Part shown: piece by piece, positions 16,893 to 25,137 of the stretch | Position numbering within the stretch: the stretch's first letter is position 1 | How the letters are laid out: each line of letters opens with the position of its first letter | DNA from: Leifsonia sp040686855 | GTDB taxonomy: Bacteria > Actinomycetota > Actinomycetes > Actinomycetales > Microbacteriaceae | Assembly: GCF_040686855.1 (NCBI RefSeq) | Contig: NZ_JBFBOG010000001.1 | Coordinates: forward strand, 1,302,001-1,366,000 | Direction: 5' to 3' | Length of the DNA stretch: 64,000 bases | Notes under the pieces: generated by a model | The model's database searches: none | Told to the model about the DNA's origin: nothing | What the model saw: only the letters and a program-made list of their open reading frames with translations | Translations under genes and position numbers: made by a program

Positions 16893-17894
16893 TCAGTACG
16901 CCACGACGCGGTAGTAGCGGCGCAGGTCGAGCGAGTGGTCGCGCACCTGGGCGAGGTGCTTGCTGAAGCGGTCGACGACAGCGTCCACGACGATCGGCGC
17001 CAGCAGGCCGCGGAACTCGTCGCTCACGCCCGGGAGCGCGTAGTCCTTGGTGTCGATGACGGTGACGTCGTCGCTGTACTCCTTCGAGAAGGAGATGACG
17101 CGGTCGGTGAGCGGCCGGGTCTCGTCCTCACCCGCGAACACGATGATGCTCGTGTCCTTCTCGATGAGCTCCAGCGAGCCGTGGAAGAACTCGGCGGCGT
17201 GGACGCGCGTGGTGGTCAGCCACTGCATCTCCTCGAGGATGCACATCGAGTAGAGGTAGGTGAAGCCCCACAGCTGTCCGGCGCCGGTCAGGAAGTGGTA
17301 GTCGTTCTCGGCGTGCTTCTCGGCGAAGGCCTGGCCGATCGGGTCCGCCTGCTCGGTCACGGCGATCAGGGCCTCGGGCAGCGCCTCGAGGTCCGCGACC
17401 AGGCGGTCGTAGCCGTCGAACTCGCCGCGGAGCGACAGGAACTTGGCCGCGAAGGTGAGGAACTGGACGTCGAACGGCCACGCCTTCGGCGCCGACAGCA
17501 GCACCTCGTCGACGGCGGACGCGATGGGGCTCTCCGGGTAGCCGGTGAAGCCGATGGTGAGCGCGCCCTTCTCGCGGGCGAACTCGACGCACTCGAGGAT
17601 GTCCTCGGTGGTTCCGGACACGGAGGCGAAGATCGCGACCGTGTCGGGGCCGAACTGCGGGTCCGGCGCGAGCACGAACTCCTTGCCGATGACGGCGCGC
17701 ACCGGGAAGGACGAGTGCGTCTGGAAGAAGCGCTCGTAGGGGAGCGCGGCGGCGTAGGTGCCGCCGGCGCCGATGAAGTAGATGTTCTTCCAGCGTCCGG
17801 CGCTGACGCGCTCGGCCAGCTCCTCGATCTGCGGCCGCAGCGCAACGGTGCTGCGGACCTGCTCCAGGTATTCCTCTTCGTTGAAGCCCAGCAT
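16893..17894 (-). CDS. SIS-domain deglycase, FrlB-like
   Basis: A 333-residue protein with two sugar isomerase (SIS) domains: NIYFIGAGGTYAAALPYERF in the first, and VHAAEFFHGSLELIEKDTSI in the second. The C-terminus DHSLDLRRYYRVVAY aligns with the tail of E. coli FrlB (HNPDERRYYGGLVEY). FrlB cleaves fructoselysine 6-phosphate to glucose 6-phosphate and lysine. With the PfkB kinase next door, this gives a two-step Amadori-compound pathway. The ATG at 17894 has a GGAGGGAG ribosome site. An operator copy lies 24 bases upstream of the start. A glucosamine-6-phosphate deaminase-like or deoxyfructosyl-amino acid phosphate specificity is also possible. Confidence 0.85.
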   Translation of the reverse strand: MLGFNEEEYLEQVRSTVALRPQIEELAERVSAGRWKNIYFIGAGGTYAAALPYERFFQTHSSFPVRAVIGKEFVLAPDPQFGPDTVAIFASVSGTTEDILECVEFAREKGALTIGFTGYPESPIASAVDEVLLSAPKAWPFDVQFLTFAAKFLSLRGEFDGYDRLVADLEALPEALIAVTEQADPIGQAFAEKHAENDYHFLTGAGQLWGFTYLYSMCILEEMQWLTTTRVHAAEFFHGSLELIEKDTSIIVFAGEDETRPLTDRVISFSKEYSDDVTVIDTKDYALPGVSDEFRGLLAPIVVDAVVDRFSKHLAQVRDHSLDLRRYYRVVAY

Positions 17895-17917
17895 GTGTCT
17901 CCCTCCACCGATCCAGT

Positions 17918-17935
17918 TTTTGGTACCGGTATCAA
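17918..17935. promoter_or_regulatory. LacI-type operator, copy 2
   Basis: Exactly the same 18 bases (TTTTGGTACCGGTATCAA) as at 14697-14714, in the same orientation relative to the downstream minus-strand gene. The -35-like TTGATA (17935-17930) is embedded, but no good -10 follows at 17 bases. The site is 24 bases upstream of the SIS gene start. Confidence 0.8.
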
Positions 17936-18044
17936 TTCGTCTCAATGCTGGCACATGGAAACGGGATGCGCAACAGCGCCTACCCCTCGCGTCCACGTGT
18001 CGCCAGCCCGGGACGGGGAGCCGCGTGCGTGCTTGCGTAGGGGC

Positions 18045-18941
18045 ATGCCAGAGAACCAGTTCACCTTCGACAACCCCGTGGACCGCTACCCGGTCATCCA
18101 TCCGGACCCGACGCAGGTGCCCGAGCCGGGCCTCGAGAGCGACCTGCAGCCGCGGGCCGATCACGGCGAGCACAGCTACGTCGGCTCGGGCCGCCTGAAC
18201 GGCCGCAAGGCGATCGTGACCGGAGGCGACTCCGGGATCGGCGGCGCCACCGCGATCGCGTTCGCACGCGAGGGTGCCGACGTCGCGATCGTCTACCTTC
18301 CGGAAGAGGAGGAGGACGCGCAGCGCATCGCGGGACTGATCCGGGATGCGGGACGCACCGCCGTCACCATCCCCGGCGACCTCAAGGAGCGCGCGTTCAG
18401 CGACGAGGTCGTGAAGCGGGCCCTCGACGAGCTCGGCGGGATCGACATCCTCGTCAACAACGCCGGCAAGCAGATCGCGACCGAGAGCCTGACCGACGTG
18501 AACGACGAGCAGTTCGATCACACGATGAAGACCAACATCTACGCGATGTTCTGGCTGACGCGGGCGGCGCTGCCGCACCTGCCGGCCGGCGCGACGATCA
18601 TCAACACGACGTCCATCCAGGCGTACTCGCCGAGCGAAACCCTGGTCGAGTACGCGACGACGAAGGCCGCCATCAACGCGTTCACGAAGGCGCTCGCCCA
18701 GCAGCTCGCGCCCAAGGGCATCCGCGTGAACGCGGTCGCGCCGGGACCGATCTGGACGCCGCTGCAGGTCAGCAAGGGACAGCCGCCCGAGGCGATCCCC
18801 GAGTTCGGGCAGCAGACGCCTCTCGGACGCCCGGGCCAGCCGGCGGAGCTCGCGCCCGCGTACGTCTTCCTTGCGTCGCCCGAGTCGAGCTACGTCATCG
18901 GCGAGACCCTGGCGGTGACCGGAGGTATGCCGACGCCGTAG
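18045..18941 (+). CDS. SDR family oxidoreductase, general-stress type
   Basis: A 298-residue short-chain dehydrogenase. After a 50-residue N-terminal extension (PVIHPDPTQVPEPGLESDLQ region), the cofactor motif TGGDSGIGGATA and NNAGKQIA appear. Active-site residues are Ser in INTTSIQAY and YATTK. The long N-terminal extension and the sequence DVAIVYLPEEEEDAQRI are typical of the YdaD/YhxC group, often induced in general stress. The substrate is unknown. It is divergent from the SIS gene, and no strong ribosome site is evident upstream of the ATG. Confidence 0.88.
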   Translation: MPENQFTFDNPVDRYPVIHPDPTQVPEPGLESDLQPRADHGEHSYVGSGRLNGRKAIVTGGDSGIGGATAIAFAREGADVAIVYLPEEEEDAQRIAGLIRDAGRTAVTIPGDLKERAFSDEVVKRALDELGGIDILVNNAGKQIATESLTDVNDEQFDHTMKTNIYAMFWLTRAALPHLPAGATIINTTSIQAYSPSETLVEYATTKAAINAFTKALAQQLAPKGIRVNAVAPGPIWTPLQVSKGQPPEAIPEFGQQTPLGRPGQPAELAPAYVFLASPESSYVIGETLAVTGGMPTP

Positions 18942-19237
18942 ATCGGGTGGGTGAGCCCCCTGGTCTCCTCCGTTTCGTGCGTGTGAGGGCGCATGGAGTC
19001 GGGACTCCTCCGTTTCACGCCGGTAGGGCGCCCGGACGGCGGCGATCCGCCGGGGGCGAAAGGGAGGAGAACTGCGGCTGGAGTGCCCTGATTGACCATG
19101 GTGGGAGGAGATTCGGGCTGGCTGGACGCGGATGTCCTCCTTTTCGCGCGGGGTGGCGATGGGGCGGCGGGTGTGGATGCAGCGCGGGGGTGGCGATGGG
19201 GCCGCGGGGGTGGGTACAGCGGTTGCGGCGGGGACCG
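18942..19237. repeat. Repeat-bearing intergenic region (GGAGGA motifs and a tandem duplication)
   Basis: This 296-base gap between convergent genes has no convincing gene. Five copies of a motif like (C/G)AAAnGGAGGA occur: minus strand near 18964-18976, 19004-19016 and 19135-19146, and plus strand near 19058-19070 and 19102-19114. A 37-base imperfect direct duplication lies at 19153-19226, each unit starting GTGGCGATGGGG. The same GGAGGA motif recurs at 57,050-57,135. The function is unknown. Confidence 0.6.
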
Positions 19238-20413
19238 TCAGGTGCAGGCCCAGGGGAGGCGCACGAGTTCGCCGCGGGAGCCGCGGACCAGGGCGAGGTG
19301 CGTCGCGGCGGCGATGCCGCGCAGCATCCCGGACCGCTGGTGCGGCACCGGGGTGAGGACACCGTCGGCGAGCACGCAGGCGACCGCCCGCCCGCGGCCG
19401 TCGGCCGGCGCGATGCCGGCCAGGGCGGTCTGCAGCGGGGCGGTGCAGGGGGTCGTCGCGGGGACGTCCCGTCCCATCCGCGCCTGCAGCAACGGCCAGC
19501 CGAGGATGAGCAGGGCGATCACCGCGGCGAGCGGGTTGCCGGGCAGCGACAGCACGTGCCGCCCGTCGGGGAGGCGGGCGAGGAGCACCGATCCGCCGGG
19601 GCGCAGGTCGACGCCGTCGATCAGGATGCGCGCGTCCAGTCGATCGAGCGCCGCCCGCAGCGGGTCCGCTGGACCGTGGGCGGTGCCGCCCGAGGTGACG
19701 ATCGTCTCGGTTCGGGCGCGGCCGATGGCGGTCGCGACATCGGCGGGACAATCGAGGGCACGCGCGGTCGTGGCGCAGCGCGCGCCCAGGGCCCCCAGCA
19801 GCGACGGCATCATCGGCGTCAGGCTGTCGGTCACGTGGCCGGGGTCCAGTTCCGGGGCGCCGAGCTCGTCGCCGATCGCGACGAAGGTCACCAGGGGAGG
19901 CGCCGAAACATCCACCTCGGTCACGCCGGCAGCGGCGAGCAGGCTGACACCGGGCGGCGAGAGGACGGCACCGGCCGGCAGCAGCGTCTCCCCCGGCACC
20001 GCCTCCTCGCCCGCGCGACGGATGTCGCATCCCGGGTCGGGAGTCGCCAGCGCGTCGATCACGTTGCCGTCAGCCTCCGGCTCGCTGATCGCATCCTCGC
20101 TCCGGAGCACCGTCAGCGTGCCGGGAGGGACGGGGGCGCCGGTCGCGATCGGCCGGGCCTGTCCGGGCTGGAGCGGGATGGAGGGCGGGATGCTGCCCGC
20201 GAGCACCGGCTCCCCGACCTGCCAAGGGCCGTCGCCTGCGACCGCCCAGCCGTCCATCGCCGAGTTGTCGAACCGGGGAAGCGGACGTTCGCAGCGGACA
20301 TCGCCGGCGAGCACGAGGCCGGCGGCGCGGGCGAGCGGAACGGTCAGGACGCGCGTCGGCGCGTCGCGGCCGAGGGCGGCGGCGATGTCGCGGGCCTCGC
20401 GCCAGGTGGTCAC
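19238..20413 (-). CDS. moeA: Molybdopterin molybdotransferase
   Basis: A 391-residue MoeA homologue, which inserts molybdate into adenylylated molybdopterin. The N-terminal motif RFDNSAMDGWAV is diagnostic. The MoCF-binding domain has VTSGGTAHGPADPL (the usual TGGxSxGxxD is changed to SGGTAHGPAD) and the C-terminal domain has SLPGNPLAAVI. It is the last gene of the molybdenum operon; its GTG overlaps the TGA of the DUF6457 gene. The altered GGTAHGPADPL loop may be a clade feature. Confidence 0.93.
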   Translation of the reverse strand: MTTWREARDIAAALGRDAPTRVLTVPLARAAGLVLAGDVRCERPLPRFDNSAMDGWAVAGDGPWQVGEPVLAGSIPPSIPLQPGQARPIATGAPVPPGTLTVLRSEDAISEPEADGNVIDALATPDPGCDIRRAGEEAVPGETLLPAGAVLSPPGVSLLAAAGVTEVDVSAPPLVTFVAIGDELGAPELDPGHVTDSLTPMMPSLLGALGARCATTARALDCPADVATAIGRARTETIVTSGGTAHGPADPLRAALDRLDARILIDGVDLRPGGSVLLARLPDGRHVLSLPGNPLAAVIALLILGWPLLQARMGRDVPATTPCTAPLQTALAGIAPADGRGRAVACVLADGVLTPVPHQRSGMLRGIAAATHLALVRGSRGELVRLPWACT

Positions 20414-20706
20414 GAAGGCCGGCCGTCCGTAGCCGGGTCGGACGGGCCAGCGTCGGACGGGGCGCCGTCGGGCTCGCTCCGCCGGCCGATCGCGTCCACC
20501 AGCGCTGCGATCGCCTCGGCGGTCGGCTGTCCGCGACCGACCGCCATGCCCGCGATGAAGGTGGTGAGGGGTGCGGCGGGTCGGGCGACGCCGTGGGCCG
20601 CGTCCCGTGCCAGGTCGAGGACTGCGGCGATGTCGGCGGGCTGGAGGGTCACGCCGACCGCGGCCGCGGCCTCGGCGGCCCAGTCGTCGAGCTCAGACGG
20701 TTCCAT
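20410..20706 (-). CDS. DUF6457 domain protein in molybdenum operon
   Basis: A 98-residue protein, MEPSELDDWAAEAAAAVGVT, then a central VLDLARDAAHGVARPAAPLT. The helical pattern and position between mobA and moeA match DUF6457, a small domain often fused or adjacent to molybdenum cofactor genes in actinobacteria; its function is unknown. The ATG at 20706 has AAGGAG nine bases upstream, deciding against a longer reading. It overlaps the mobA 3' end by 14 bases and moeA by four, so expression is tightly coupled. Confidence 0.8.
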   Translation of the reverse strand: MEPSELDDWAAEAAAAVGVTLQPADIAAVLDLARDAAHGVARPAAPLTTFIAGMAVGRGQPTAEAIAALVDAIGRRSEPDGAPSDAGPSDPATDGRPS

Positions 20707-21277
20707 GAAGCAGCTCCTTCGAAGGGTCGGCCGCCTGCGGCAGGTCGGACGGGGTGTCGATGTCTGCACAGACCCGCGCGTCGACCGTGTGCCGGGATTC
20801 GATCACGCCGACGAGGGCGGCGGCCGACGCACCCGTGAGCGTCGGCCGGTCGGCGCGGAGTGCGGAGACGCGCCCGCGCAGGGCACCCAGCGGCGCCCTG
20901 GCGAGCAGCCACTGGGGGCGCCCATCGGGATCCATCAGCACGCCGCCGTCGATCCCGAGCAGCGCGGACACCGCGGCGCCGGGATCGGCCAGGTCGGCGG
21001 ACACGATCAGCACGTCCCCATGGAGGCAGGGCACCGCATCCACCCCCGCCGCGATCGCCGCGCACGGGCCGCCCCACCGCGGCCACTCGGAGACCGCGAC
21101 GGTCACCCCGGGCGGCGCGTCGACCGCACCGACCAGGACGACCGGCGCGCAGGCGCGGGCCGCATCCACGGTCCGTTCGAGCAGAGTCCGCCCGCCGATG
21201 CAGTGCTGCAGCTTGTCCGTGCCGAAGCGGCTCGACCGTCCGCCCGCGACGACGATCACCGCCGTTGCCCTGCCCAT
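20693..21277 (-). CDS. mobA: Molybdenum cofactor guanylyltransferase-like NTP transferase
   Basis: A 194-residue nucleotidyltransferase. The N-terminal signature VVAGGRSSRFGTDKLQH is the G-G-x-S-x-R-x-G-x-D-K motif of MobA, which attaches GMP to molybdopterin. Asp-containing LIVSADLADPG matches the metal-binding region. The ATG overlaps the stop of the preceding gene (ATGA). MGD produced by MobA is the cofactor form used by the oxidoreductase at the head of this operon, so the assignment fits the context. Confidence 0.88.
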   Translation of the reverse strand: MGRATAVIVVAGGRSSRFGTDKLQHCIGGRTLLERTVDAARACAPVVLVGAVDAPPGVTVAVSEWPRWGGPCAAIAAGVDAVPCLHGDVLIVSADLADPGAAVSALLGIDGGVLMDPDGRPQWLLARAPLGALRGRVSALRADRPTLTGASAAALVGVIESRHTVDARVCADIDTPSDLPQAADPSKELLHGTV

Positions 21278-21738
21278 CACTTCGCCGCGATCAGCGCCTG
21301 CGGCGCGGCCTGCTTGATGCGGGTGATCAGCCAGCGCAGCTGCACGGAGGTCTCCTTCTCGCAGCTCTCGACGATGTCGAGGAGGTGGTGGTCGACGAGG
21401 GCCTGCGCCGCCTGCTTCACCACCGTCCACGTGACGTCGGTCAGGCTCGCCAGCAGGTAGAGGTCCTGCAGGTCGCGCAGCACGCCGAGCGGGCCGGAAC
21501 GCGCCTCCTCGATCGCGTCGGCGTGCAGGCGCTCGGGCCCGTCGTCCGCGGACGCGCGGCCGATCCGCTCGATCACCTCGTCGAGCTTCTGCCGGTGGTT
21601 CTCGCACTGCTTCGCGAGCGTCAGGCAGAGGTAGTGGATGTCGGGCTCATCACCGTGGGCGTCGGCGACCTGCCGGTACGACCGGGCGAGGGTCGACTCC
21701 GACTCGGCGAGCAGCGTCACGTAGACCGGGAGCTTCAC
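21277..21738 (-). CDS. Helical protein of unknown function in molybdenum operon
   Basis: A 153-residue protein, starting at GTG 21738, which overlaps the TGA of the oxidoreductase gene. The sequence is predicted helical, with SESTLARSYRQVADAHGDEP, CENHRQKLDEVIERIG, DLQDLYLLASLTDVTWTVVK and IVESCEKETSVQLRWLITRI. The pattern of Glu/His residues in helices resembles ferritin-like or four-helix-bundle proteins, but I cannot point to a full metal site. Its place directly after the oxidoreductase suggests a partner, assembly factor or electron carrier. I do not recognise a named family. Confidence 0.7.
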   Translation of the reverse strand: MKLPVYVTLLAESESTLARSYRQVADAHGDEPDIHYLCLTLAKQCENHRQKLDEVIERIGRASADDGPERLHADAIEEARSGPLGVLRDLQDLYLLASLTDVTWTVVKQAAQALVDHHLLDIVESCEKETSVQLRWLITRIKQAAPQALIAAK

Positions 21739-24104
21739 GACTGCGCCCCTTCCTCGAGGCGCCGCACCTGCACGGCGCCGGACTTGAACATCGGCTGCTT
21801 GGAGACAGGGTCCCATTCGGTGATCGTCAGCTCGTTCGCCGCCGTCGGTCGCCGCTCCTGGGCACCGGGAGGCGCATCCCAGTACCCGTAGTGGAACGGC
21901 GCGAAGACGGCGCCCGGCCGGATGCCGGTCACGCGCACCGGGGCGACGATGCGGCCGCGGCGCGAGACCACCTCGACGACGTCGCCCTCGGCGATGCCGC
22001 GCGACTCCGCGTCCTCGGCCGCCAGCTCCAGCCACACCTCCGGCGCCGCCTCGACCAGCTCGGTCGTGCGACCCGTCTTGGTGCGGGTGTGGAAGTGGTA
22101 GACGCTCCGGCCGGTGGTCAGGCGCAGCGGGTACTCGTCGTCCGGCGGCTCGTGCGGCTCGCTGTACGGCGCCGACTTGAGCATCGCGCGTCCATCCGGG
22201 CGGAGCGCCTTGTACGACACCTGGCCCACGCTGCCCCCGGTGAGCAGGTCGTGCCCGTAGCTCTCGCAGTACTCGGGGTGCGACGGGAAGTCGGCGTCGG
22301 CGTAAAGCCGCTGCACGCTCTCCGTCTCGCCCTGCCGACGAGGCCAGCGGATGCCGGACTCGCGCCGCAGGTCGTCGTAGGAGATGCCGGTGTAGTCGCA
22401 GGGCCGGCCGCGGGAGGCGTCCTGCCACGCGCGGTACGCGTCCTCCGGCCCCTCCCAGGGAAGCAGCGGACTGCCGTCGTTGCGCCGGAAGTCCATCCGC
22501 TTCGCATAGTCGAGGAAGATGTCGAGGTCGGCTCGCGCCTCCCCCGGCGGCTCGACCGCCTTCTCGGAGAGGTGGACGGTGCGCGTCGCGTTCGTGAACG
22601 TCCCCGTCTTCTCGCCCCAGCCGGCGGCCGGGAGCACCACGTCGGCGAGCTCCGCGGTCTCGGTCAGATAGAGGTCCTGGACGACGACGAACAGGTCCTC
22701 CTTCGCCAGGAGCTCCCGGATGCGCGGGAGCTGCGGCAGCGACACCGCCGGGTTGGTGGCCGAGATCCACAGGAGCGAGATCGAGCCCTGCTCGGCGTAC
22801 CGGAACAGCTGCATCGCGTGCGTCGGTGGAGCCCAGTGCGGGATCTTCAGCGAGTCGACACCCCACAGATCGGCCAGTTGCTGCACGTGGTCGGGGTTCT
22901 CCCAGTTGCGGAAGCCGGGGAGGTCGCCGTCGGCGCCGCACTCGCGGTTGTTCTGCGCGGTCGGCTGCCCGTTCATCTGCAGAATGCCGCCGCCGGGCTT
23001 GCCGATCATCCCGCGCAGGAGGTGGAGGTTGTTGACCTGGCACGCGGACGCCGTCGCCTGCGGCGCCTGGTAGAACCCCTGAAGCACTGTCGACAGCACC
23101 CGGGGCGACTCGGCGAAGATGCGGGCTGCGCGCCGGATGTCCGCCGGGTCCAGCCCGCACACCTCGGCGGCGTGCTCCGGCGTCCACTCCTCGACCTGGC
23201 CCTGCAACTCCTCCAGGCCGACGGTGTGGGCGTCCACGAAGTCCTGATCGACCCAGCCGTTGACCATGAGCTCGCGCTCGAGGCACAGGAGGAGGGCCAA
23301 GTTGGTGCCGGGCTTGAGCGCTAGGTGCACCTCGGCCTTCTGAGCCGTGGCGGTCGTGCGCGGGTCGATGACGACGAGCCGCGGCGGGTTGGGACCGGCG
23401 AGCCGGTCGAGCACGCGCGACCAGGTGACGGTCTGCGTCGCCGCCAGGTTGTGTCCCCAGAGGAACATCGCGTCGCACTCGTCGATGTCCTCGTAGCAGC
23501 CGGGCTGACCGTCCGCCCCGAACGTCTCCTTGAGCGCGGTGGCCGCGGTCGCGGTGCAGAGGCGGGTGTTGCCGTCCATGTGCGGGGTGCCGACCCCGGC
23601 TTTCCCGAGGACGGCCAGCGCGTAGTACTCCTCGATGAACAGCTGACCGGAGGTGTAGAACCCGTGGCTGAGCGGGCCGACCTCATCGAGGAGCTGCCTG
23701 CTGCGCTGGACGATCGCCTCCATCGCCTCGTCCCAGGTGGCTTGCACCAGCTCGCCGTCGCGGCGGATCAGCGGATGCTCCAGCCGGTCGCGGCCGCGCA
23801 TCCCCTGCCAGCTGGCGTACAGCCCCTTCGGCCCGAGCCTGCCGTGATTGATGTGGTCGTCGGTGCGGCCGCGGATGCCGACCATCCGCCCGTCCTTCAC
23901 CGCGATGTCGCAGCCGCAGCCGTTGCTGCACAGCACGCAGGCGCTCCGCACCCAGCGGTCGACGTCGGCCTCGGTCAGCCCGGCCTCCAGCGCCTGGTCG
24001 GCGCGCTCGGGCCAGTGGTCACCGCGCGCGTATGGGGTGCGCGCTCCCCAGACGTCCTCGATCCGGGACGAATCCCCGGCGGACGTCGTCGTTCGCTGAT
24101 CCAT
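21735..24104 (-). CDS. Molybdopterin oxidoreductase (nitrate reductase/formate dehydrogenase-like)
   Basis: A 789-residue DMSO-reductase-family enzyme using bis-MGD. An N-terminal FeS domain has Cys56, Cys59 and Cys63 (CVLCSNGC) plus Cys65; the position normally holding the fourth Cys before KG is Pro (GRLGPKG, 89-94). The Mo ligand is likely Cys183 in NTRLCTATAA. The remaining motifs (FLWGHNLAATQ, VVIDPRTTATAQ, GKPGGGILQMNGQP) are canonical, and the C-terminal MGD-binding domain (YPLRLTTGRSVYHFHTRTKT) is complete. It resembles assimilatory nitrate reductases and Fdh-type enzymes; no Tat signal is seen, so it is cytoplasmic. Its physiological substrate is uncertain. Confidence 0.9.
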   Translation of the reverse strand: MDQRTTTSAGDSSRIEDVWGARTPYARGDHWPERADQALEAGLTEADVDRWVRSACVLCSNGCGCDIAVKDGRMVGIRGRTDDHINHGRLGPKGLYASWQGMRGRDRLEHPLIRRDGELVQATWDEAMEAIVQRSRQLLDEVGPLSHGFYTSGQLFIEEYYALAVLGKAGVGTPHMDGNTRLCTATAATALKETFGADGQPGCYEDIDECDAMFLWGHNLAATQTVTWSRVLDRLAGPNPPRLVVIDPRTTATAQKAEVHLALKPGTNLALLLCLERELMVNGWVDQDFVDAHTVGLEELQGQVEEWTPEHAAEVCGLDPADIRRAARIFAESPRVLSTVLQGFYQAPQATASACQVNNLHLLRGMIGKPGGGILQMNGQPTAQNNRECGADGDLPGFRNWENPDHVQQLADLWGVDSLKIPHWAPPTHAMQLFRYAEQGSISLLWISATNPAVSLPQLPRIRELLAKEDLFVVVQDLYLTETAELADVVLPAAGWGEKTGTFTNATRTVHLSEKAVEPPGEARADLDIFLDYAKRMDFRRNDGSPLLPWEGPEDAYRAWQDASRGRPCDYTGISYDDLRRESGIRWPRRQGETESVQRLYADADFPSHPEYCESYGHDLLTGGSVGQVSYKALRPDGRAMLKSAPYSEPHEPPDDEYPLRLTTGRSVYHFHTRTKTGRTTELVEAAPEVWLELAAEDAESRGIAEGDVVEVVSRRGRIVAPVRVTGIRPGAVFAPFHYGYWDAPPGAQERRPTAANELTITEWDPVSKQPMFKSGAVQVRRLEEGAQS

Positions 24105-24304
24105 GATGCGAGGGTGCGCCCGGCGTCCGGCGCGGACAACCCCTTGCGCGGACGCAAACGAGGGTGTGCGAGGGGTGGCCGTGCGGTGGGCGAATGCCGT
24201 CTGTCACGCCGGCGCACCGCAGCATTACACTTCCCGCGCCGGGCCCAGGGCGCCCGGCCCTGGCGGCGGAGAACCGCCTCGTCCACGCTCGGATTGGTGA
24301 AACG
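24105..24304. other. Divergent intergenic region, oxidoreductase/aquaporin
   Basis: A 200-base gap between divergent genes. CACCCT on the minus strand lies six bases from the oxidoreductase ATG, a possible -10. No clear operator or riboswitch (for example a Moco-type fold) could be identified by eye. Confidence 0.4.
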
Positions 24305-25132
24305 ATGAGCGAGCAAGGTGCGGTGCGAACGGACATACGGAGCCGCGTGGAGCGGTGGTACGAAACCGAGGTGGTCAAGCCGCTGGCCGACTTCCAGAAC
24401 CCGCGCCAGGAGTGGCGGCGCCTGGTCTCGGAGGTGTTCGGCACCTTCCTGCTGGTGATCGTCGCGGCGGGCGGCGGGATGGTCGGGCACGCCTACCCCG
24501 GCAGCATCAGCCGGACGGCGGCGGTCGTCGCACCCGGGCTCATGGTCCTGGGCATCATCCTCTTCATGGGCAAGGTGTCCGGAGCGCACCTCAACCCGGC
24601 GGTATCGCTCGCCTTCGCGCTCCGCGGCGACTTCCCGTGGTGGCGCGTGCCCGGCTACATCATCGCCCAGCTCGGCGGAGCCGCGCTCGCCGCGTGGTTC
24701 CTCCAGGCGGCGCTGAACGTCTCCGCGAAGTACGGATCGAACTACCCGGCGAGCCAGGCGACGGATTGGCAGGCGTTCCTGTTCGAGGCGCTGCTCACCC
24801 TCGGGCTCGTGAGCGTCATCCTGGGCACCGCCTCCGGCGCGCAGAACGTGGGCGTCGTCGGCGCTATCGGCGTGGGGAGCTACATCGCGCTGGCCGGGCT
24901 GTGGAGCAGCCCGGTGTCGGGCACATCCATGAACCCGGCCCGCACCTTCGGGCCCGACCTGCTCGCGCTCGACTTCTCGTCGTACTGGGTCTACATCGCC
25001 GGACCGCTGGCGGGCGCCGTGGTCGCCGTGGGGCTGGCGTTCGTCCTCCGCGGGTACGGCGGCGGGCGCAGCGGCTCGGAAGCCGCGCAGGGCGTGCTCG
25101 AGACGGAGACGTTCCGCCCCGACAAGGCCTGA
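24305..25132 (+). CDS. Aquaporin/glycerol facilitator (MIP family)
   Basis: A 275-residue channel with six membrane segments and both NPA boxes intact: GAHLNPAVSLAF and SMNPARTFGPD. An N-terminal extension of about 30 residues precedes the first membrane segment. It conducts water or small neutral solutes across the plasma membrane. The Arg after the second NPA (NPAR), part of the selectivity filter, is present. Its 3' end is convergent with the DUF6328 gene with five bases between them. Confidence 0.92.
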   Translation: MSEQGAVRTDIRSRVERWYETEVVKPLADFQNPRQEWRRLVSEVFGTFLLVIVAAGGGMVGHAYPGSISRTAAVVAPGLMVLGIILFMGKVSGAHLNPAVSLAFALRGDFPWWRVPGYIIAQLGGAALAAWFLQAALNVSAKYGSNYPASQATDWQAFLFEALLTLGLVSVILGTASGAQNVGVVGAIGVGSYIALAGLWSSPVSGTSMNPARTFGPDLLALDFSSYWVYIAGPLAGAVVAVGLAFVLRGYGGGRSGSEAAQGVLETETFRPDKA

Positions 25133-25137
25133 GCGGG

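Noticed and set aside
19153..19226. CRISPR-like array
   Set aside because: Only two imperfect 37-base units without spacers, and no cas genes.
16893..20030. A very long open frame on the minus strand upstream of the SIS gene
   Set aside because: The part above 17,894 is Arg/Pro/Ala-rich, antisense to the SDR and moeA region, and has none of the conserved motifs. It is a by-product of high GC.
21735..24104. Selenocysteine in the molybdenum enzyme
   Set aside because: The Mo ligand position is a Cys codon (RLCTATA); no in-frame TGA exists in the gene.
24105..24304. Molybdenum-cofactor riboswitch upstream of the oxidoreductase
   Set aside because: No Moco-motif stems could be recognised, and a -10-like box lies six bases from the start, leaving no leader.
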